A stretch of 64,000 nt of DNA from Branchipolynoe longqiensis (GCA_030323885.1 CM059197.1:35333484-35397483), one strand, 5' to 3'; positions 32,751 through 44,290 are shown, counted from the stretch's first letter. Notes: generated by a model from the letters alone, not told the origin. A program made the numbers and translations.

Positions 32751-33020
32751 CACCCCCCTCCCTGTTCCCCTCCCACCCCTTCCCTCCATCTCTCCCTCTC
32801 CCCCTCCCTCCCTACCTCCCTCCGCCCCTCTGTGTTCCCCTCCCACCCCTTCCCTCCATCTCCCCCTATCCCCCCCTGACCCTCATTCTTTATCCCCCCT
32901 CCCTTCCGCCCTCCCTCCTTCCCTGCCTCCCTCCCTTCACGGTGTTGACGCTGCACCATCCCATCGCTCGTCCCTCCTTTCCCCTTTCCCCTCCTCACAG
33001 CCCCCCTTTCCTCCCCTCCC
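32751..33020. repeat. CT-rich low-complexity tract
   Basis: CCCTCCCT-type sequence with a partial duplication of TTCCCCTCCCACCCCTTCCC. Open frames here are compositional. Confidence 0.85.
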
Positions 33021-33211
33021 TCGCGACCTAATCCGTTCAGATATAGACCAATCACCCCGCGTTGGTAGGCCTGCAGCCTGTTTGATTTCCGCGGGCTTGG
33101 TCGAGCTCGTTTCACCAATACTTCCAACAAAAACCCACTCGGACAATTCCATGTCAAAACAAGAGTTTACAAGCAAACTAATGAGAAAATAGCCGATTTA
33201 CATTCACAGTA

Positions 33212-33387
33212 CAGTAAAACCTCTCTAAATCGACCGACCATGTCCATTTAGGGAGGTGGTTGGTTTAGGGAGTTTTTTTTAATCGTTACAATGATATTGT
33301 ATGGCCGATCGTTTGGGACCCAAATAAAGCGATCGATATAGCGGAGTGTTTAATTTGTGGAGGTGGTCGGTTAGAGAGGTTGTACTG
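33212..33387. mobile_element. TA-duplicating MITE (family P1)
   Basis: It starts CAGTAAAACCTCTCTAAAT after TA and ends GTTAGAGAGGTTGTACTG. The interior matches the other copies (GATCGTTTGGGACCCAAATA). Confidence 0.8.
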
Positions 33388-33788
33388 TTTTAAATGTTAT
33401 TTGAGTTCTATGTCGATGTAGTTGGAAAGACAATTTGGGCAACAGTGTGTGTGGCGATTTGTTAGGGAAGCTGATATCTGTCATGTGTCGACATTGACGC
33501 TAGCTAGGTAGGGGAGGAGGATGGGTGCTGGCAGGCGGACCTCACTGAGTACTGAATCAATACTATAACACCCACGCACACCCACACCCACACCCACATC
33601 TACACACCCAGACACATAGGCGGAAAACACGGCTTCTGTCCGACCGTAGAGTGACGATGCCAACCACCAACCGCTCGCCACCCCCGCTCCCAGCCACCAC
33701 CACTGCCGCCAGAGGCGCCAGCCAGCATGGCGATGTCGGTTATAGTTATTACCTTTTAAAGAGAATAATTACATTGCTTAAAAAAAAA
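33388..33788. other. Single-copy stretch with a short CACCCACAC run
   Basis: A CACCCACACCCACA run lies at about 33570-33600. No gene is seen. Confidence 0.35.
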
Positions 33789-34082
33789 GGCGGAGTGGTT
33801 AGAGTGTCTGACTTTTTTCTAGCTCGGGCTCCTAATTTGAAGGTCGGTGGTTTGATTTCCCCGTGCCTTCATCGAGCTGCCAATTTGGATTTCCACCGCT
33901 GTGTATAACTTACAGTGTCATCAAAGGCCAGTTGTTCTCATACCATGTCTATGTGGTGTGGGAGGTTAAAAATCCATTGGGTCGGTAAAAGTGTAGGCTT
34001 GGGCTTTCTATTGACCAATTGTCCAATGGTGTAAACAAGTCTATTCAGACTTATCCATGATAGGCAGTATAAATCTTTAAGA
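33789..34082 (+). repeat. SINE-B copy
   Basis: The head GGCGGAGTGGTTAGAGTGTC, B-box GGTCGGTGGTTTGATTTCCC and end AGGCAGTATAAATCTTTAAG match the copies at 19781-20090 and 46716-47205. Confidence 0.75.
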
Positions 34083-34140
34083 ACAAAGATAGGTAGATTG
34101 TTCCTAGCTTACTCCATATGAGCTTGAGCTCATGATGGTA

Positions 34141-34378
34141 TTGGCCGGACGCGAATCGGTAGAGCGCAGGCTTCCTGTGCTGAAGGTCGGGAGTTCGAAT
34201 CCCAGCTGAGTCAAACACAATGATTTATAAAAATGATACTTTTCGCAACCTAGCCTGGCGCTAGGCATTAATAGGACAGGACAATGACTAGTTAGCACAG
34301 TGTCAGGATAATGTGACTATGTGGGCTATCGGGTCTAATATGAACGTATATGTTGCTAGGACATAAAATAAACAAACA
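34141..34378 (+). repeat. SINE-A with internal deletion
   Basis: The head (GCGAATCGGTAGAGCGCAGG; B-box AGTTCGAATCCCAG) is intact. The body jumps from GGGCTATCGGGTC to AATATGAACGTATATGTTGC, omitting about 85 bases. Confidence 0.8.
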
Positions 34379-34593
34379 AGCATGATGGTATTAGAGGGAC
34401 AATGTGTGGGTTTTGAAGCAGAGGGAATGCATTACGGGGAATCTATTCTTCAAGAATTATGGCATGGTACAGTAATAAGGGTATTTGGTTTCATGGTAAT
34501 ATAATGAGAGGTTGGGAGCTCAGGACTGTTACTCGTCGACTTTGGTGCACGCCGGGAACTGTGAGCAACTCACTGAGAGGCAGAAAGGCCCCA

Positions 34594-34668
34594 AACCAGC
34601 AGCTCACCAGCAGCTCACCAGCAGCTCACCAGCAGCTCACCAGCAGCTCACCAGCAGCTCACCAGCAG
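34594..34668. repeat. 11-bp minisatellite CAGCAGCTCAC
   Basis: Near-perfect head-to-tail copies of CAGCAGCTCAC. Confidence 0.9.
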
Positions 34669-34687
34669 TAACCACAAGGTGGCGTGG

Positions 34688-34826
34688 CACTCACTCACTC
34701 ACTCACTCACTCACTCACTCACTCACTCACTCACTCACTCATTCACGCACTCACTCACTCACTCACTCACTCACTCACTCACTCATTCACGCACTCACTC
34801 ATGTACTCACTCACTCAGTCACTTAC
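34688..34826. repeat. ACTC tetranucleotide array, left part
   Basis: CACT repeats with few interruptions. The array resumes at 35524-35600 beyond the H7 insertion. Confidence 0.9.
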
Positions 34827-34829
34827 TTA

Positions 34830-35520
34830 TACCACTGTAGCACTATGACATAACACGGTAGCGTAAGCACGTATGCTGGGCTTACACTGTGCTCACGTTA
34901 GGCTTACATCGAGATATGTTAGAGATTCATTAGAGCTACGTCGATATACGTTGAGCTACATCGACTTACGGTAGACTGATGGAGAGCCTGGAGGAATGTG
35001 CAGCCCGCACGCTGACAATGTGGTGTTAATGTATCTCGATGTAGGTCTAACGTGTCTCTGATGTGTGTCTAATGTTAGGCTAGCCTAAGTCCACCGTGTC
35101 TTGACGTATTTAATGTAGTTCACGAACGACTGGCGCACACCTAATGTATGTAACATGTGCCAATGTTCTTCGAACGTAAGCGAACGTGCTACGTTTGGGC
35201 GGCCGTAATTACGCGTGTCAGATGCTAAGCAAACGCTAGTGTTTTGCTAGGCTGATGCCGCTCATGCCGGAGGCTCGTTAGCCTTATGTTGGGCCATTTT
35301 TTCTTGTTGACATTCTAACTCGTTGAGACACGTTACAACTACGTTGGACCGATGTTTTGCCTATGTTCACTACCTTGCACTGATGTCCAATTTGGCCCTG
35401 AAATGCCAAGAATTTCGATGTATCTCGACATATCTCGACATATCTCAACATAAAAAAAGTGATTTTTTACATTGCCCACTCGCTGGTCTGTTAGTGTTGC
35501 ATCGTAGTGTGACAGAGGTA
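34830..35520. mobile_element. Harbinger-like MITE H7
   Basis: Ends TACCACTGTAGCACTATGA and CATCGTAGTGTGACAGAGGTA are inverted with mismatches, with TTA on both sides (34827-34829, 35521-35523). The interior carries CGTTAG/CTAACG and CGATATA/TATCGA-type words. It splits an ACTC array. Confidence 0.7.
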
Positions 35521-35639
35521 TTACACACTCACTCACTCAATCAATCACTCCCTCATTCCCACATTCACTCATTCACTACCTCACTACCTCATCAGTCATC
35601 AGTCAGACACTGACAGCGTTTTTGATGGACGGGGGGCGG

Positions 35640-36770
35640 ACCCAAGCTGTCAGGTATGTCCAGAGGTAATGACAGCAGTGATAGCTCACCATCCGTTCAT
35701 CATTCATCTTGGGAGTGGTGGCGTAATAGCTGTAAGTGAGCGAGTTGAGTGCCGCAACCTCCACGTGGGCACGCATGCGCCCTTCCGTATGCTACATGAC
35801 TCTAGCTGATGACCTGCTCAGACCAACTCTCCTGACACAAGCGTCGATAGGATGTGGGAGCGAGCTCGGGGCTTTGCTATACATGCTCTTATACGCCAAC
35901 ACCGCCAGGAGGCAGCACCAGTAGGAACCAAACCCGACCGCCGCAAGGGGGCGCCACGCGGATGTAGCCGAGTCTGATCGACCACCGCCACACGTGTCAA
36001 TGTGGCCGCCGTTCACATTGACAGCTGCCGTCTACGGATGTGGCACCAACTGCTCACAGCTGCTCACAACTGCTCACAACTGCTCACACTACTGCTAATA
36101 CCACGCTAAGGAGTCAGTCGCCTGGGTGTTGTAAGCCCAGCAGTGATGCTGTAGTGTTGGGAAGCCGTTTTGTTTACCCGGGAGTTGCTGCTCACTGATC
36201 GGCACTAGTCTTGAGCTGTCCACCCACTCCACACACCGACTCCACCCACAGGCGGCGCTGCGTGCGTGTGGTCAGCACTGCAGGAGTGACACTGTGCTGG
36301 GCCGGTCAGGGACCAACCAACCAGGCGGGCAGGTCGGGAGAGCAGGGCCAGGCGTCACTCAGCAAACAAGCCAGGCCTGATTGTGTCTTGTCTCCTGTTG
36401 GGCGCCCGTCTTAAACTAGGTCGGCACGGGAGCTGCTCAGCGTGTGGCCGTAGAAGCTGCTCAGTGGCCAGAGCTGTACAGGCAACGCTGCTGTTGCACA
36501 GGTCTTCGTCAGCTGAGGCTGATCAGACACGCCCCGCCCCGCATTGCATATCGAACCAGCGGAGTCAATGAGCCGCTCTAGTGAACACCCGAGCCGCCTT
36601 GTCCACTCTGTATGCTCTGTGGCTGTGATCACGCGCTGTTCTTGGCACTTATGTGATTGTGACGGTGGAAAAGCAGTGGGCGTGGGCACCATATGTGTAG
36701 TTGGATAAGTGGCTAGTTTGGCACGCTTCGCGGATTTCATTGCGCATCAGGTACTGTCAGATATTCTGGC
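35640..36770. other. CpG-rich single-copy region, possible alternative promoter or exon
   Basis: Unlike its AT-rich surroundings this 1.1-kb stretch is GC- and CpG-rich, contains GC boxes (CCCCGCCCCGC near 36531), a GCACGCATGCGCCC word near 35769 and no interspersed repeats. On + a donor-like CAG/GTACTG ends it at about 36750. On - an open frame from 36740 to 36411 starts MKSAKRAKLATYPTTH, without recognisable domains. Either strand could carry a first exon; neither is established. Confidence 0.35.
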
Positions 36771-36782
36771 TTTGCACACTAC

Positions 36783-38270
36783 AGGAGATATTATAGAGGA
36801 GACTTTCTTCTTCACAGTGAGAACTGCAGTAGATCTCGAGGATACTCCCTCACAGTAAAACCTACACGGGATATAGAGCGGACTCTCTCACCGTGAGACG
36901 TAGAAGAGACCCTCTTATACTGAGCACTACAGTGCCTATCGAGGAGACTCCCTCGTATTGAGAACTACAGTAGCATAGAGGAGACTCACTGTGAGAACTA
37001 CAGTAGAGAGAGGACACTCTTATTGTGAGAACTATAGTAGACATAAAGGAGACTCTCTCATTATAGAACTACAATCGATATAGAGGAGACTCTCTCATTG
37101 TGAGAACTACTGTAGCTATATAGAGGAGACTCTCTCATTATAGAACTACAATAGATATAGAGGAGACTCTCTCATTGTGAGAACTACTGTAGATATATAG
37201 AGGAGACTCGCTCATAGTGAGAACTACAGTAGAGAGAGGACACTTTTATTGTGAGAACTATAGTACACACAAAGGAGACTCTCTCATTATAGAACTACAA
37301 TAGATATAGAGGAGACTCTCTCATTGTGAGAACTACTGTAGATATATAGAGGAGACTCTCTCATAGTGAGAACTACAGTAGAGAGAGGACACTCTTATTG
37401 TGAGAACTATAGTAGACATAAAGGAGACTCTCTCATTTTAGAACTACAATAGATATAGAGGAGACTCTCTCATTGTGAGAACTACAATAGATATGGAGGA
37501 GACTCTCTCATTGTGAGAACTACAATAGATATGGAGGGGACTCGCACTTAGTGCCAACTACAGTAGACAGAGGAGACTCTCTCATAGGGCCAACTACAGT
37601 AGACACAGAGGAAACTCTCTCATATTGAGAACTGCAGTAGACATAGAGGAGACTCTCTCATATTGAGAACTGCAGTAGACATAGAGGAGACTCTCTCATA
37701 GTGAGAACCACAGTAGACAGAGGATAGTCTCTCATTGTGAGAACTACAGTAGCCATAAAGGAGTCTCTCATTGTGAGAACTACAGTATATATATAGAGGA
37801 GACTCTCATAGTGAGAACTACAGTAGACTGAGGAGACTCTCTCATAGTGACAACTACAGTAGACACAGAGTTGACTCTCTCATATTGAGAACTGCAGTAG
37901 ACATAGAGGAGACTCTCTCATAGTGAGAACTACAGTGGACAGAGGATAGTCTCTCATTGTGAGAACTACAGTAGCCATAGAGGACAGTCTCATTGTGAGA
38001 ACTACAGTAGACATAGAGGAGTCTCTCATTGTGAGAACTACAGTAGAAATAGAGGAGTCTCTCCTTGTGAGAACTACAGTAGACATAGAGGACAGTCTCA
38101 TTGTGAGAACTACAGTAGACATAGAGTCGTCTCTCATTGTGAGAATTACAGTGGACATAGAGGAGACTCTCTCATAGTGAGAACTACAGTAGTCATAGAG
38201 GAGAGTCTATCATTGTGAGAACTACAGTAGACAGGAGACTCTCATTGTTAGAACTACATTAGAGAGATAT
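36783..38270. repeat. 38-bp minisatellite (GAGACTCTCTCATTGTGAGA unit)
   Basis: Roughly 35-40 units of about 36-40 bp run head to tail. Each contains GAGGAGACTCTCTCAT, GTGAGAACTACAGTAGA and a variable ATA spacer. Within each unit CTCTCATTGTGAGA is itself a short palindrome. Open frames over the array are periodic artefacts. Confidence 0.95.
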
Positions 38271-38289
38271 GAGAGTTTCTCTCACAATA

Positions 38290-39034
38290 TAGTCTTTTCT
38301 TATTAACACTAACTGTGAACCTCCCGGATTACCCACTAGTTATTGAAAGGTGAACAAGTCAGTCGCCACCATTACTGGCAGTTTGACAGTTTGTAAGCAG
38401 GTTAGTCACTGAATGCAGCCTTTTGCTCCTGTTTGAATTGTTTACTCACAAATTAACTGTGACCTTCTCTAAAGATCTTTGTGATTTTTGTTGATTTCAG
38501 CTATTTTCTTTGACAGTCCCTCATAGGCATAGCATTCTTGGAGAATCCTGGACAATTTACTGGAAGTCAGGTTTCCGTTTGTGTTTCCTTCTTTTTTTGG
38601 AGGGGTGGGGTGGGGTGGTCAGAGGCAATTTTCATCTGTGATCCTATACCAAGCATATTAACATTAGTGTTGCCGCTTGAAGGTTCAATTAAACTTTACT
38701 GAAGTTATTTGTAGTGTATAATAAAACAGTCCTAATGTATTATGCAACTAAGTTGGTTTTTATCCTAATGTTTTAATAGATCCTAAAACTACAATTCCTG
38801 TGCCCTAGTTCCTATTTCTATGGCTTCTTTTAATACCTCTTCCATGCAAATTGGACACATAAACTCGTTTTTCTTTTATCCGGGAATAATAAATACTGCA
38901 ACTTCAGTATTTTATAGGAATTAGGTGTCCAGATAAATTAATGGTTGTTTTCTATTGAAGTTCCATGCTTCGATGTTCTTGAGTTTCTGAGAGAGAAAAA
39001 TTCAAGATAAAAAATATTAGGTTTAGCTGAGTGT
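38290..39034. other. Single-copy stretch
   Basis: No gene is recognised. AGTCAGGTTTCCG with GCAATTTTCATCTGTGATCC (38564-38645) resembles ends of the dispersed repeat also seen at 52440-52600. Confidence 0.35.
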
Positions 39035-39150
39035 GCAGCGGGTTTCCTCCAAAGAAATGTCAGAATGACCATATGTTTGACGTCTAATAGCTGATGATAC
39101 GAAAATCCATGTGCTCTAGAGGTGTCGTTAAATGAAACAAGTTTACTTGT
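39035..39150 (+). repeat. V-SINE (RUDI-like), 3' fragment
   Basis: GCGGGTTTCCTCCAAAGAAA, CAGAATGACCATATGTTTGA and GTGCTCTAGAGGTGTCGTTA mark the 3' end of the V-SINE. Confidence 0.75.
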
Positions 39151-39212
39151 GGAAATCATGGTCTTCCTCAGTTCACTGTTCCTTGTCTTATCCTAATAAT
39201 CCCCTAGACCAG

Positions 39213-39546
39213 ACCGGATGGCCGAATGAGTTAGAGCGTCCGTCTCCCGTGCTGGTAGATCATGGGGTCATGGGTTCGAACCCTGGTCGAGTCAAACCAA
39301 TGACTTACAAATTTATACTTGTCGCTTCCTAGCCTGGCACTCGGCATTATTAGGACAGGGCAAGGACTGGTTTGCTCAGTGTCAGGATAATGTGACTGAG
39401 TGGGATACCAGGTCATGGTGCCGGCAGCCTGGTTACCCAGTGGGACATCACTATAAAGTTGCCATGAGTGCGCACTGTCACAAGTCGGTACCCGTCCTGA
39501 TATGACCTTAGATGTTGCAAGGACGTAAAACGACAACAAACAAGCC
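39213..39546 (+). repeat. SINE-A, complete reference copy
   Basis: Head: GGATGGCCGAATGAGTTAGA with B-box GGGTTCGAACCCTGG. Then the linker TCGAGTCAAACCAATGACTT, the body from CTTCCTAGCCTGG to AGTCGGTACCCGTCC, and the tail GATGTTGCAAGGACGTAAAA with AACA repeats. It is the best-preserved copy in the window. Confidence 0.9.
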
Positions 39547-39588
39547 TAATAATCCCGTACACCAAGCAAGTTAGTGACAAGTATCAAT

Positions 39589-39740
39589 TATATGACCTTA
39601 GATGTTGCTAGGACGTAAAACAACAACAAACAAACAAACAACATCAATTTAAAAAGTATTTAGAGTCCATCAGGGATCGAACCCATGACCTCCCGCTCGA
39701 GAAGCGAGCGCTCTGCCCATTTGGCTGTTCCGCCCAGTTA
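39589..39740. repeat. SINE-A tail (+) followed by an inverted head (-)
   Basis: A tail fragment (TATGACCTTAGATGTTGCTA) at 39589-39640 is followed at 39655-39740 by a tRNA-like head on - (GAGCGCTCGCTTCTCGAGCG, GGGTTCGATCCCTGA). Confidence 0.7.
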
Positions 39741-39772
39741 CACATACATTTCTGACCGACAAAGTCGATGTA

Positions 39773-39934
39773 CAGTAAAACCTCTCTATACCGACCCCAA
39801 CCCTAAATCTATCGCTTTATTTGGGTCCCAACAAAACCATTGTAAGAATATTCTAACTCTCCAAACCGCCCACCTCCCTAAATGGACCACTTAAAGTCTG
39901 CCTCATGGTCGGTCGATTTAGAGAGGTTTTACTG
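39773..39934. mobile_element. TA-duplicating MITE (family P1)
   Basis: CAGTAAAACCTCTCTATACC at the left and TTTAGAGAGGTTTTACTG at the right, with TA on both sides. Confidence 0.85.
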
Positions 39935-40244
39935 TATATCATAATTTGAAGCCGAGCTCATGATTACTTTGTACATTTTTGTGGAGCAGCTTACCTTCAC
40001 AGTAAGAAAAAGCTCCATTTTACTCCAGGAAATGGTTGTCTTTTTGGTCTTACTCTTACTATTACTGTTTTCTTTCTAAGACCATAACTGTACTAAGAAA
40101 AAGCTGCATTATACTCCAGGAAATGGTTGTCTGCTTGGTCTTACTCTTACTCTTACTCTTTTTTTCTAAGACCATGAATGTATTAAGTTCGCTACGAAAT
40201 CAACCATCATAACCCTAATGTGTGTGTGTGTGTGGGGTGGGATT

Positions 40245-41590
40245 GTGGTAAAGGTAGAGCTAACCCTAACGTGGGGGGAGGTAGAGGAGAAGTGGGGGTG
40301 GGGGCGCGGAGGGCATGGTTGGGGAGGGAGCCCGGTTAGGGAGGAGGCGTACTGGGGAAGGGTTGGGGGAGGGAGGTAGGGGTGGGGGAGGGAGGTGGGG
40401 GTGGAGGAAGGGAGGTGGATGAGGGAGGTGGGGGTGAGGAATGGAGGTGAGGGATGGGGAGGGAGGTGGGGTGGAGGAAGGGAGGTGAGGGATGGGGAGG
40501 GAGGTGGGGGTGAGGAAGGAAGGTGAGGGATGGGGAGGGAGGTGGGGTGGAGGAAGGGAGGTGAGGAATGGGGAGGGAGGTGGGGGTGAGGAAGGGAGGT
40601 GAGGGATGGGGAGGGAGGTGGGGGTGAGGAAGGGAGGTGAGGGATGGGGAGGGCGGTGGGGGTGAGGAAGGGAGGTGAGGGATGGGGAGGGAGGTGGGGG
40701 TGAGGAAGGGAGGTGAAGGGATGGGGAGGGAGGTGGGGTGGAGGAAGGGAGGTGAGGGATGGGGAGGGAGGTGGGGGTGAGGAAGGAAGGTGAGGGATGG
40801 GAGGGAGGTGGGGTGGAGGAAGGGAGGTGAGGGATGGGGAGGGAGGTGGGGTGAGGAAGGGAGGTGAGGGATGGGGAGGGAGGTGGGGTGGAGGAAGGGA
40901 GGTGAGGGATGGGGAGGGCGGTGGGGGTGAGGAAGGGAGGTGAGGGATGGGGAGGGCGGTGGGGTGGAGGAAGGGAGGTGAGGGATGGGGAGGGAGGTGG
41001 GGTGGAGGAAGGGAGGTGAGGGATGGGGAGGGAGGTGGGGGTGAGGAAGGGAGGTGAAGGGATGGGGAGGGAGGTGGGGGTGAGGAAGTTAGGTGAGGGA
41101 ATGGGGAGGGAGGTCGGGTGGAGGAAGGGAGGTGAGGGATGGGGAAGGGGTGGGGAGGGAGGTGGGGGTGGAGGAAGGGAGGTGAGGGATGGGGAGGGAG
41201 GTGGGGTGGAGGAAGGGAGGTGAGGGATGGGGAGGGAGGTGGGGTGGAGGAAGGGAGGGGAGGGATGGGGAGGGAGGTGGGAGGATGGGAGGAGAGGGAG
41301 GTGGAGGAGGATGGGGAGGGAGGTGGGGGTGGAGGAAGAGAGGTGAGGGATGGGGAGGGAGGTGGGGGAAGGGAGGGGAGGGAGGTGGGGGAGGTGGGGG
41401 TGGGGAGGGAGGTGTGGGTGAGGAAGTTAGGTGAGGGATGGGGAGGGAGGTGGGGGTGGAGGAAGGGAGGTGAGGGATGGGGAGGGAGGTGGGGGAAGGG
41501 AGGGGGGTGGGGGAGGGAGGTGGGGGTGGGGAGGGAGGTGGGGTGGATGAAGGGAGGTGAGGAATGGGGAGGGAGGTGGGGGTGTGTGTG
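40245..41590. repeat. G-rich 38-bp minisatellite
   Basis: About 35 units of GGGATGGGGAGGGAGGTGGG plus GTGGAGGAAGGGAGGTGA run over 1.3 kb with all purines on one strand apart from T. Runs of three or four G several per unit give strong G-quadruplex potential. Long glycine-rich open frames are compositional. Confidence 0.95.
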
Positions 41591-41623
41591 CGTGTAGTGC
41601 AGAGTGGGCAGGAAGTGCCACCA

Positions 41624-41635
41624 TGCGCATGCGCA
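41624..41635. promoter_or_regulatory. NRF1-type palindrome
   Basis: TGCGCATGCGCA lies immediately after the G-rich array with AGGAAGTG (ETS-like) 14 bases upstream. The combination echoes 2912-2942, but no exon-like segment follows that I can define. Confidence 0.25.
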
Positions 41636-41850
41636 CTGGATAGGGCGGTGGTTGTGATTAAGGAGGTAGGTGTGAATTAATCACCCGGGAGAGTGTAAGA
41701 GCGTCCAGGGGGCGCTGTGGATTGTTCACAAAAGAATGCTCCTCATAGTGTAGGAAATACCCCCCGAATCCACAAAGATTAATATTCTAAGTATAACCAC
41801 ACCTGGCTCGTCGGTACGGAAATTAATTGCCTTCTTCCTCTGAAACCCAC

Positions 41851-42303
41851 TTAAAGTTGTACAATCGGATGGTTTTGAGTTTCTGCCATATTTTTGCTGT
41901 TGTTGTTGGTAAAACAGTTTATTTATCAAAACATACATTTTTTTTCCGCGCCGAGGCACTGGTCTCCCGGCCGTTTACATTACATTGTAAATAGGTAAAT
42001 CAATATTATTGCGTCGATTGTTATAATCCGCTTAAGTGAAGTAACTTCTGTTTTAAATGGTTAACTTTGGAGTTATGTGACGCGAAAACATGCCAATTTA
42101 ATTTTGGTGGTTAGACCTATGTCGAAATGCTGGATATAGCCATTGCGTTCTTTAGCCAATTTTCTAGTTTATCAGCATAACACCGATTCAACCAAGCCGG
42201 ATTAAATGTTTAATGAATACCCCAATATCAAAGTTGGATATTTAGGATTTAGTTTTGGGTTTTGAAAATTTGATGCTTAAATCGGAGTGCACAGTTTTTA
42301 AAT
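41851..42303. mobile_element. AT-rich MITE (family M3), expanded copy
   Basis: It starts TTAAAGTTGTACAATCGGAT and ends GAGTGCACAGTTTTTAA. The interior contains AAATGGTTAACTTTGGAGTT and ATGCCAATTTAATTTTGG as in other M3 copies, plus about 100 extra bases. Confidence 0.5.
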
Positions 42304-42354
42304 TTTTGAATGAATCCGAACTTGAAGGGTTCTGTATATGTATGTATATGTATA

Positions 42355-42552
42355 CAGTAAAGCCTCTCTAAGTTCTAACTGACCACCTCCACAGATCGAC
42401 CACTCCCCTATATCGATAATTTTATTTGGGTCCCAAACGATCGCCCATACAATACCATTGTAACGATAAAAAAAACTCCGTAAACTGACCACCTCCCTAA
42501 ATGAACCATTTAAAGTCGGTCTCCCATGGTCAGTCTATTTAGAGAGATTGTA
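42355..42552. mobile_element. TA-duplicating MITE (family P1), right end decayed
   Basis: CAGTAAAGCCTCTCTAAGTT at the left. The right end is degraded to TTTAGAGAGATTGTA. The interior matches the other copies. Confidence 0.75.
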
Positions 42553-42637
42553 TAGGGGATCAGTTTAATATTGTGGTATGTTCAGTTAATGGTGTGCTTT
42601 TGAGAATTATCGCTGTAAGGTAATAAATACTCTCAGG

Positions 42638-42992
42638 TTAAAGTTGCTTAGTCCGATGCTTTTGAGGTTTTGCTATTTTCTGAGATAAATATATTATACT
42701 AATCGTTATAATCTACTTTACATTAATTTGAAGTAACCTTAAATTTAAATGGATAGGTTTGTAGATATTTGACGTCAAAACATGCCAAAATAATTTTGGC
42801 AAGCATGCCAAAACTCTGACACCATAGACTTCACTAGTAACGGTTTATATTAATTGACTTATTATGCCCTTCTATGCAGCAACAAATGCTTAATAAGTGC
42901 ACCAGTGTCTAAGTTGAATATGTAGAATCAAATCTAGATAAGTGTTTTGGTTTTGAAAATTTGATGTTTTCATCGGACTATGCAGCTTTAAA
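42638..42992. mobile_element. AT-rich MITE (family M3), full copy
   Basis: TTAAAGTTGCTTAGTCCGAT and ATCGGACTATGCAGCTTTAA are inverted. The TTTTGGCAAGCATGCCAAAA near-palindrome is present. Confidence 0.7.
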
Positions 42993-43109
42993 TGCTTAGC
43001 AAGAGGTGTCGGTGTCGGGTGAGGGTTGCATGGTTATAGTTTATGATGTTAGGTCAATATGATTTATGACGCCAGATCAATACACGCCAACAGGATGTAT
43101 GGGCAGGCG

Positions 43110-43335
43110 TCTAGATACGGATGGGCAAAGAGGCTTTCTCACTAACTCGGACAAAATCCTGGTTTCCGAACCTCCCAGGTTTGAACAATCGCCAAGTCAA
43201 ACCAATGACTTAAAAATGTATACGTGTAGCTACCTAGCCTGGCACTTGGCATTACTAGGATAAGGCAAGGAGCAGTGGAATGAGGCAGATCAATTGTCCG
43301 TGATTGAAATTTCCCCTGCTTTATCAACTAATATA
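43110..43335 (+). repeat. SINE-A' copy
   Basis: A degraded head is followed by CAAGTCAAACCAATGACTTA and the alternative end GGAGCAGTGGAATGAGGCAG...GAAATTTCCCCTGCTT. Confidence 0.7.
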
Positions 43336-43394
43336 CACACAAAAAGACACCCCAAACGCGCCTCAGAATCCGATGAAAGTGTCGTGGGGGAGTG

Positions 43395-43560
43395 ATGAAA
43401 ATGGGAAATATTGTGCCTAGAACGGGAATCGAACCCACATCTGTTGCATTCCGTGCCAGTGTGTTAATCAATACGCCACCTAGGTTCCCTGATGTCACCA
43501 CCCTATCCATGCCTACCTATCTAGGCGGCTCCTTGCCTGAGAGGTCAGTGCAGACTACTA
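43395..43560 (-). repeat. SINE-C, uninterrupted copy
   Basis: On - the head is GAACCTAGGTGGCGTATTGA with B-box GGGTTCGATTCCCG, ending TAGGCACAATATTTCCCAT. It provides the empty-site comparison for the split copy at 30050-31060. Confidence 0.7.
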
Positions 43561-43974
43561 CATGCATTTAAATTATTTTTAAACAGCATTTAGCTAGATG
43601 TGATCCTTTATACCGATTCTATCCTCAACTCATAATTACATTTTTGAGGAATTATACAGGGCACAATGCATAACCAAAGGGCTTCAAATTCAGTATTAAT
43701 CAGAGTAGATTGAAAGTGGAACCAAGATAATGTGAATGCCTTTGAATTTTACCCCAAATTTTGACTTCCATTTGCTTTTGAGAGGAATGTTGCAAATAAC
43801 ATAGGGTGGCTCAGTTTGGTGTCAAAACAAGACTTTAAAAAAAGAAGAAGTATTTACATGTTCACTGTTGAATCAACCATTAGGCTGAGTGGGTTTAATA
43901 ACCTAGGAGCCCAGAAGGGAGAGGGTCCCGAGAGCATACACAAACTGGTTTGAGTGTACTGAAGCTCAGCTTAG
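43561..43974. other. Single-copy stretch
   Basis: No gene, RNA or shared repeat is seen. Confidence 0.35.
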
Positions 43975-44290
43975 GAGCCCGGTAAGAGCGCAGGCTTCCC
44001 GCGAGGAAGGTTGGGAGTTCGAAACTCAGCTGAGTCAAACCAATGACTTACAGAATTGATACTTGTCACTACCTAGCATGGTGCTCGGCGTTACTAGGAT
44101 AGGTCAAGGACTAGTTTGCATGGTATCAGGATAATGTAGCTGTGTGGGATATTGAATCGTGGTGCAGGTGGCCTGGTCTCCCAGTGGGGCAACACTATAA
44201 AGTTGCCATCAGTGTGCACTGTCACAAGTCAGTGCCCTTCCTGATATCACATGCGATGTTGTTAGGATGTAAAATCCCAACAAACACAAG
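43975..44290 (+). repeat. SINE-A, full-length copy
   Basis: Head GGTAAGAGCGCAGGCTTCCC with B-box AGTTCGAAACTCAG, complete body and the tail GTTGTTAGGATGTAAAATCC. Confidence 0.8.

Noticed and set aside
36783..38270. CRISPR-like regular array
   Set aside because: The units are contiguous and similar along their full length with no unique spacers, and the setting is eukaryotic. It is a minisatellite. The same applies to 53983-55009.
41139..41597. 152-codon glycine-rich frame
   Set aside because: Produced by the 38-bp G-rich minisatellite; the frame shifts with unit length.
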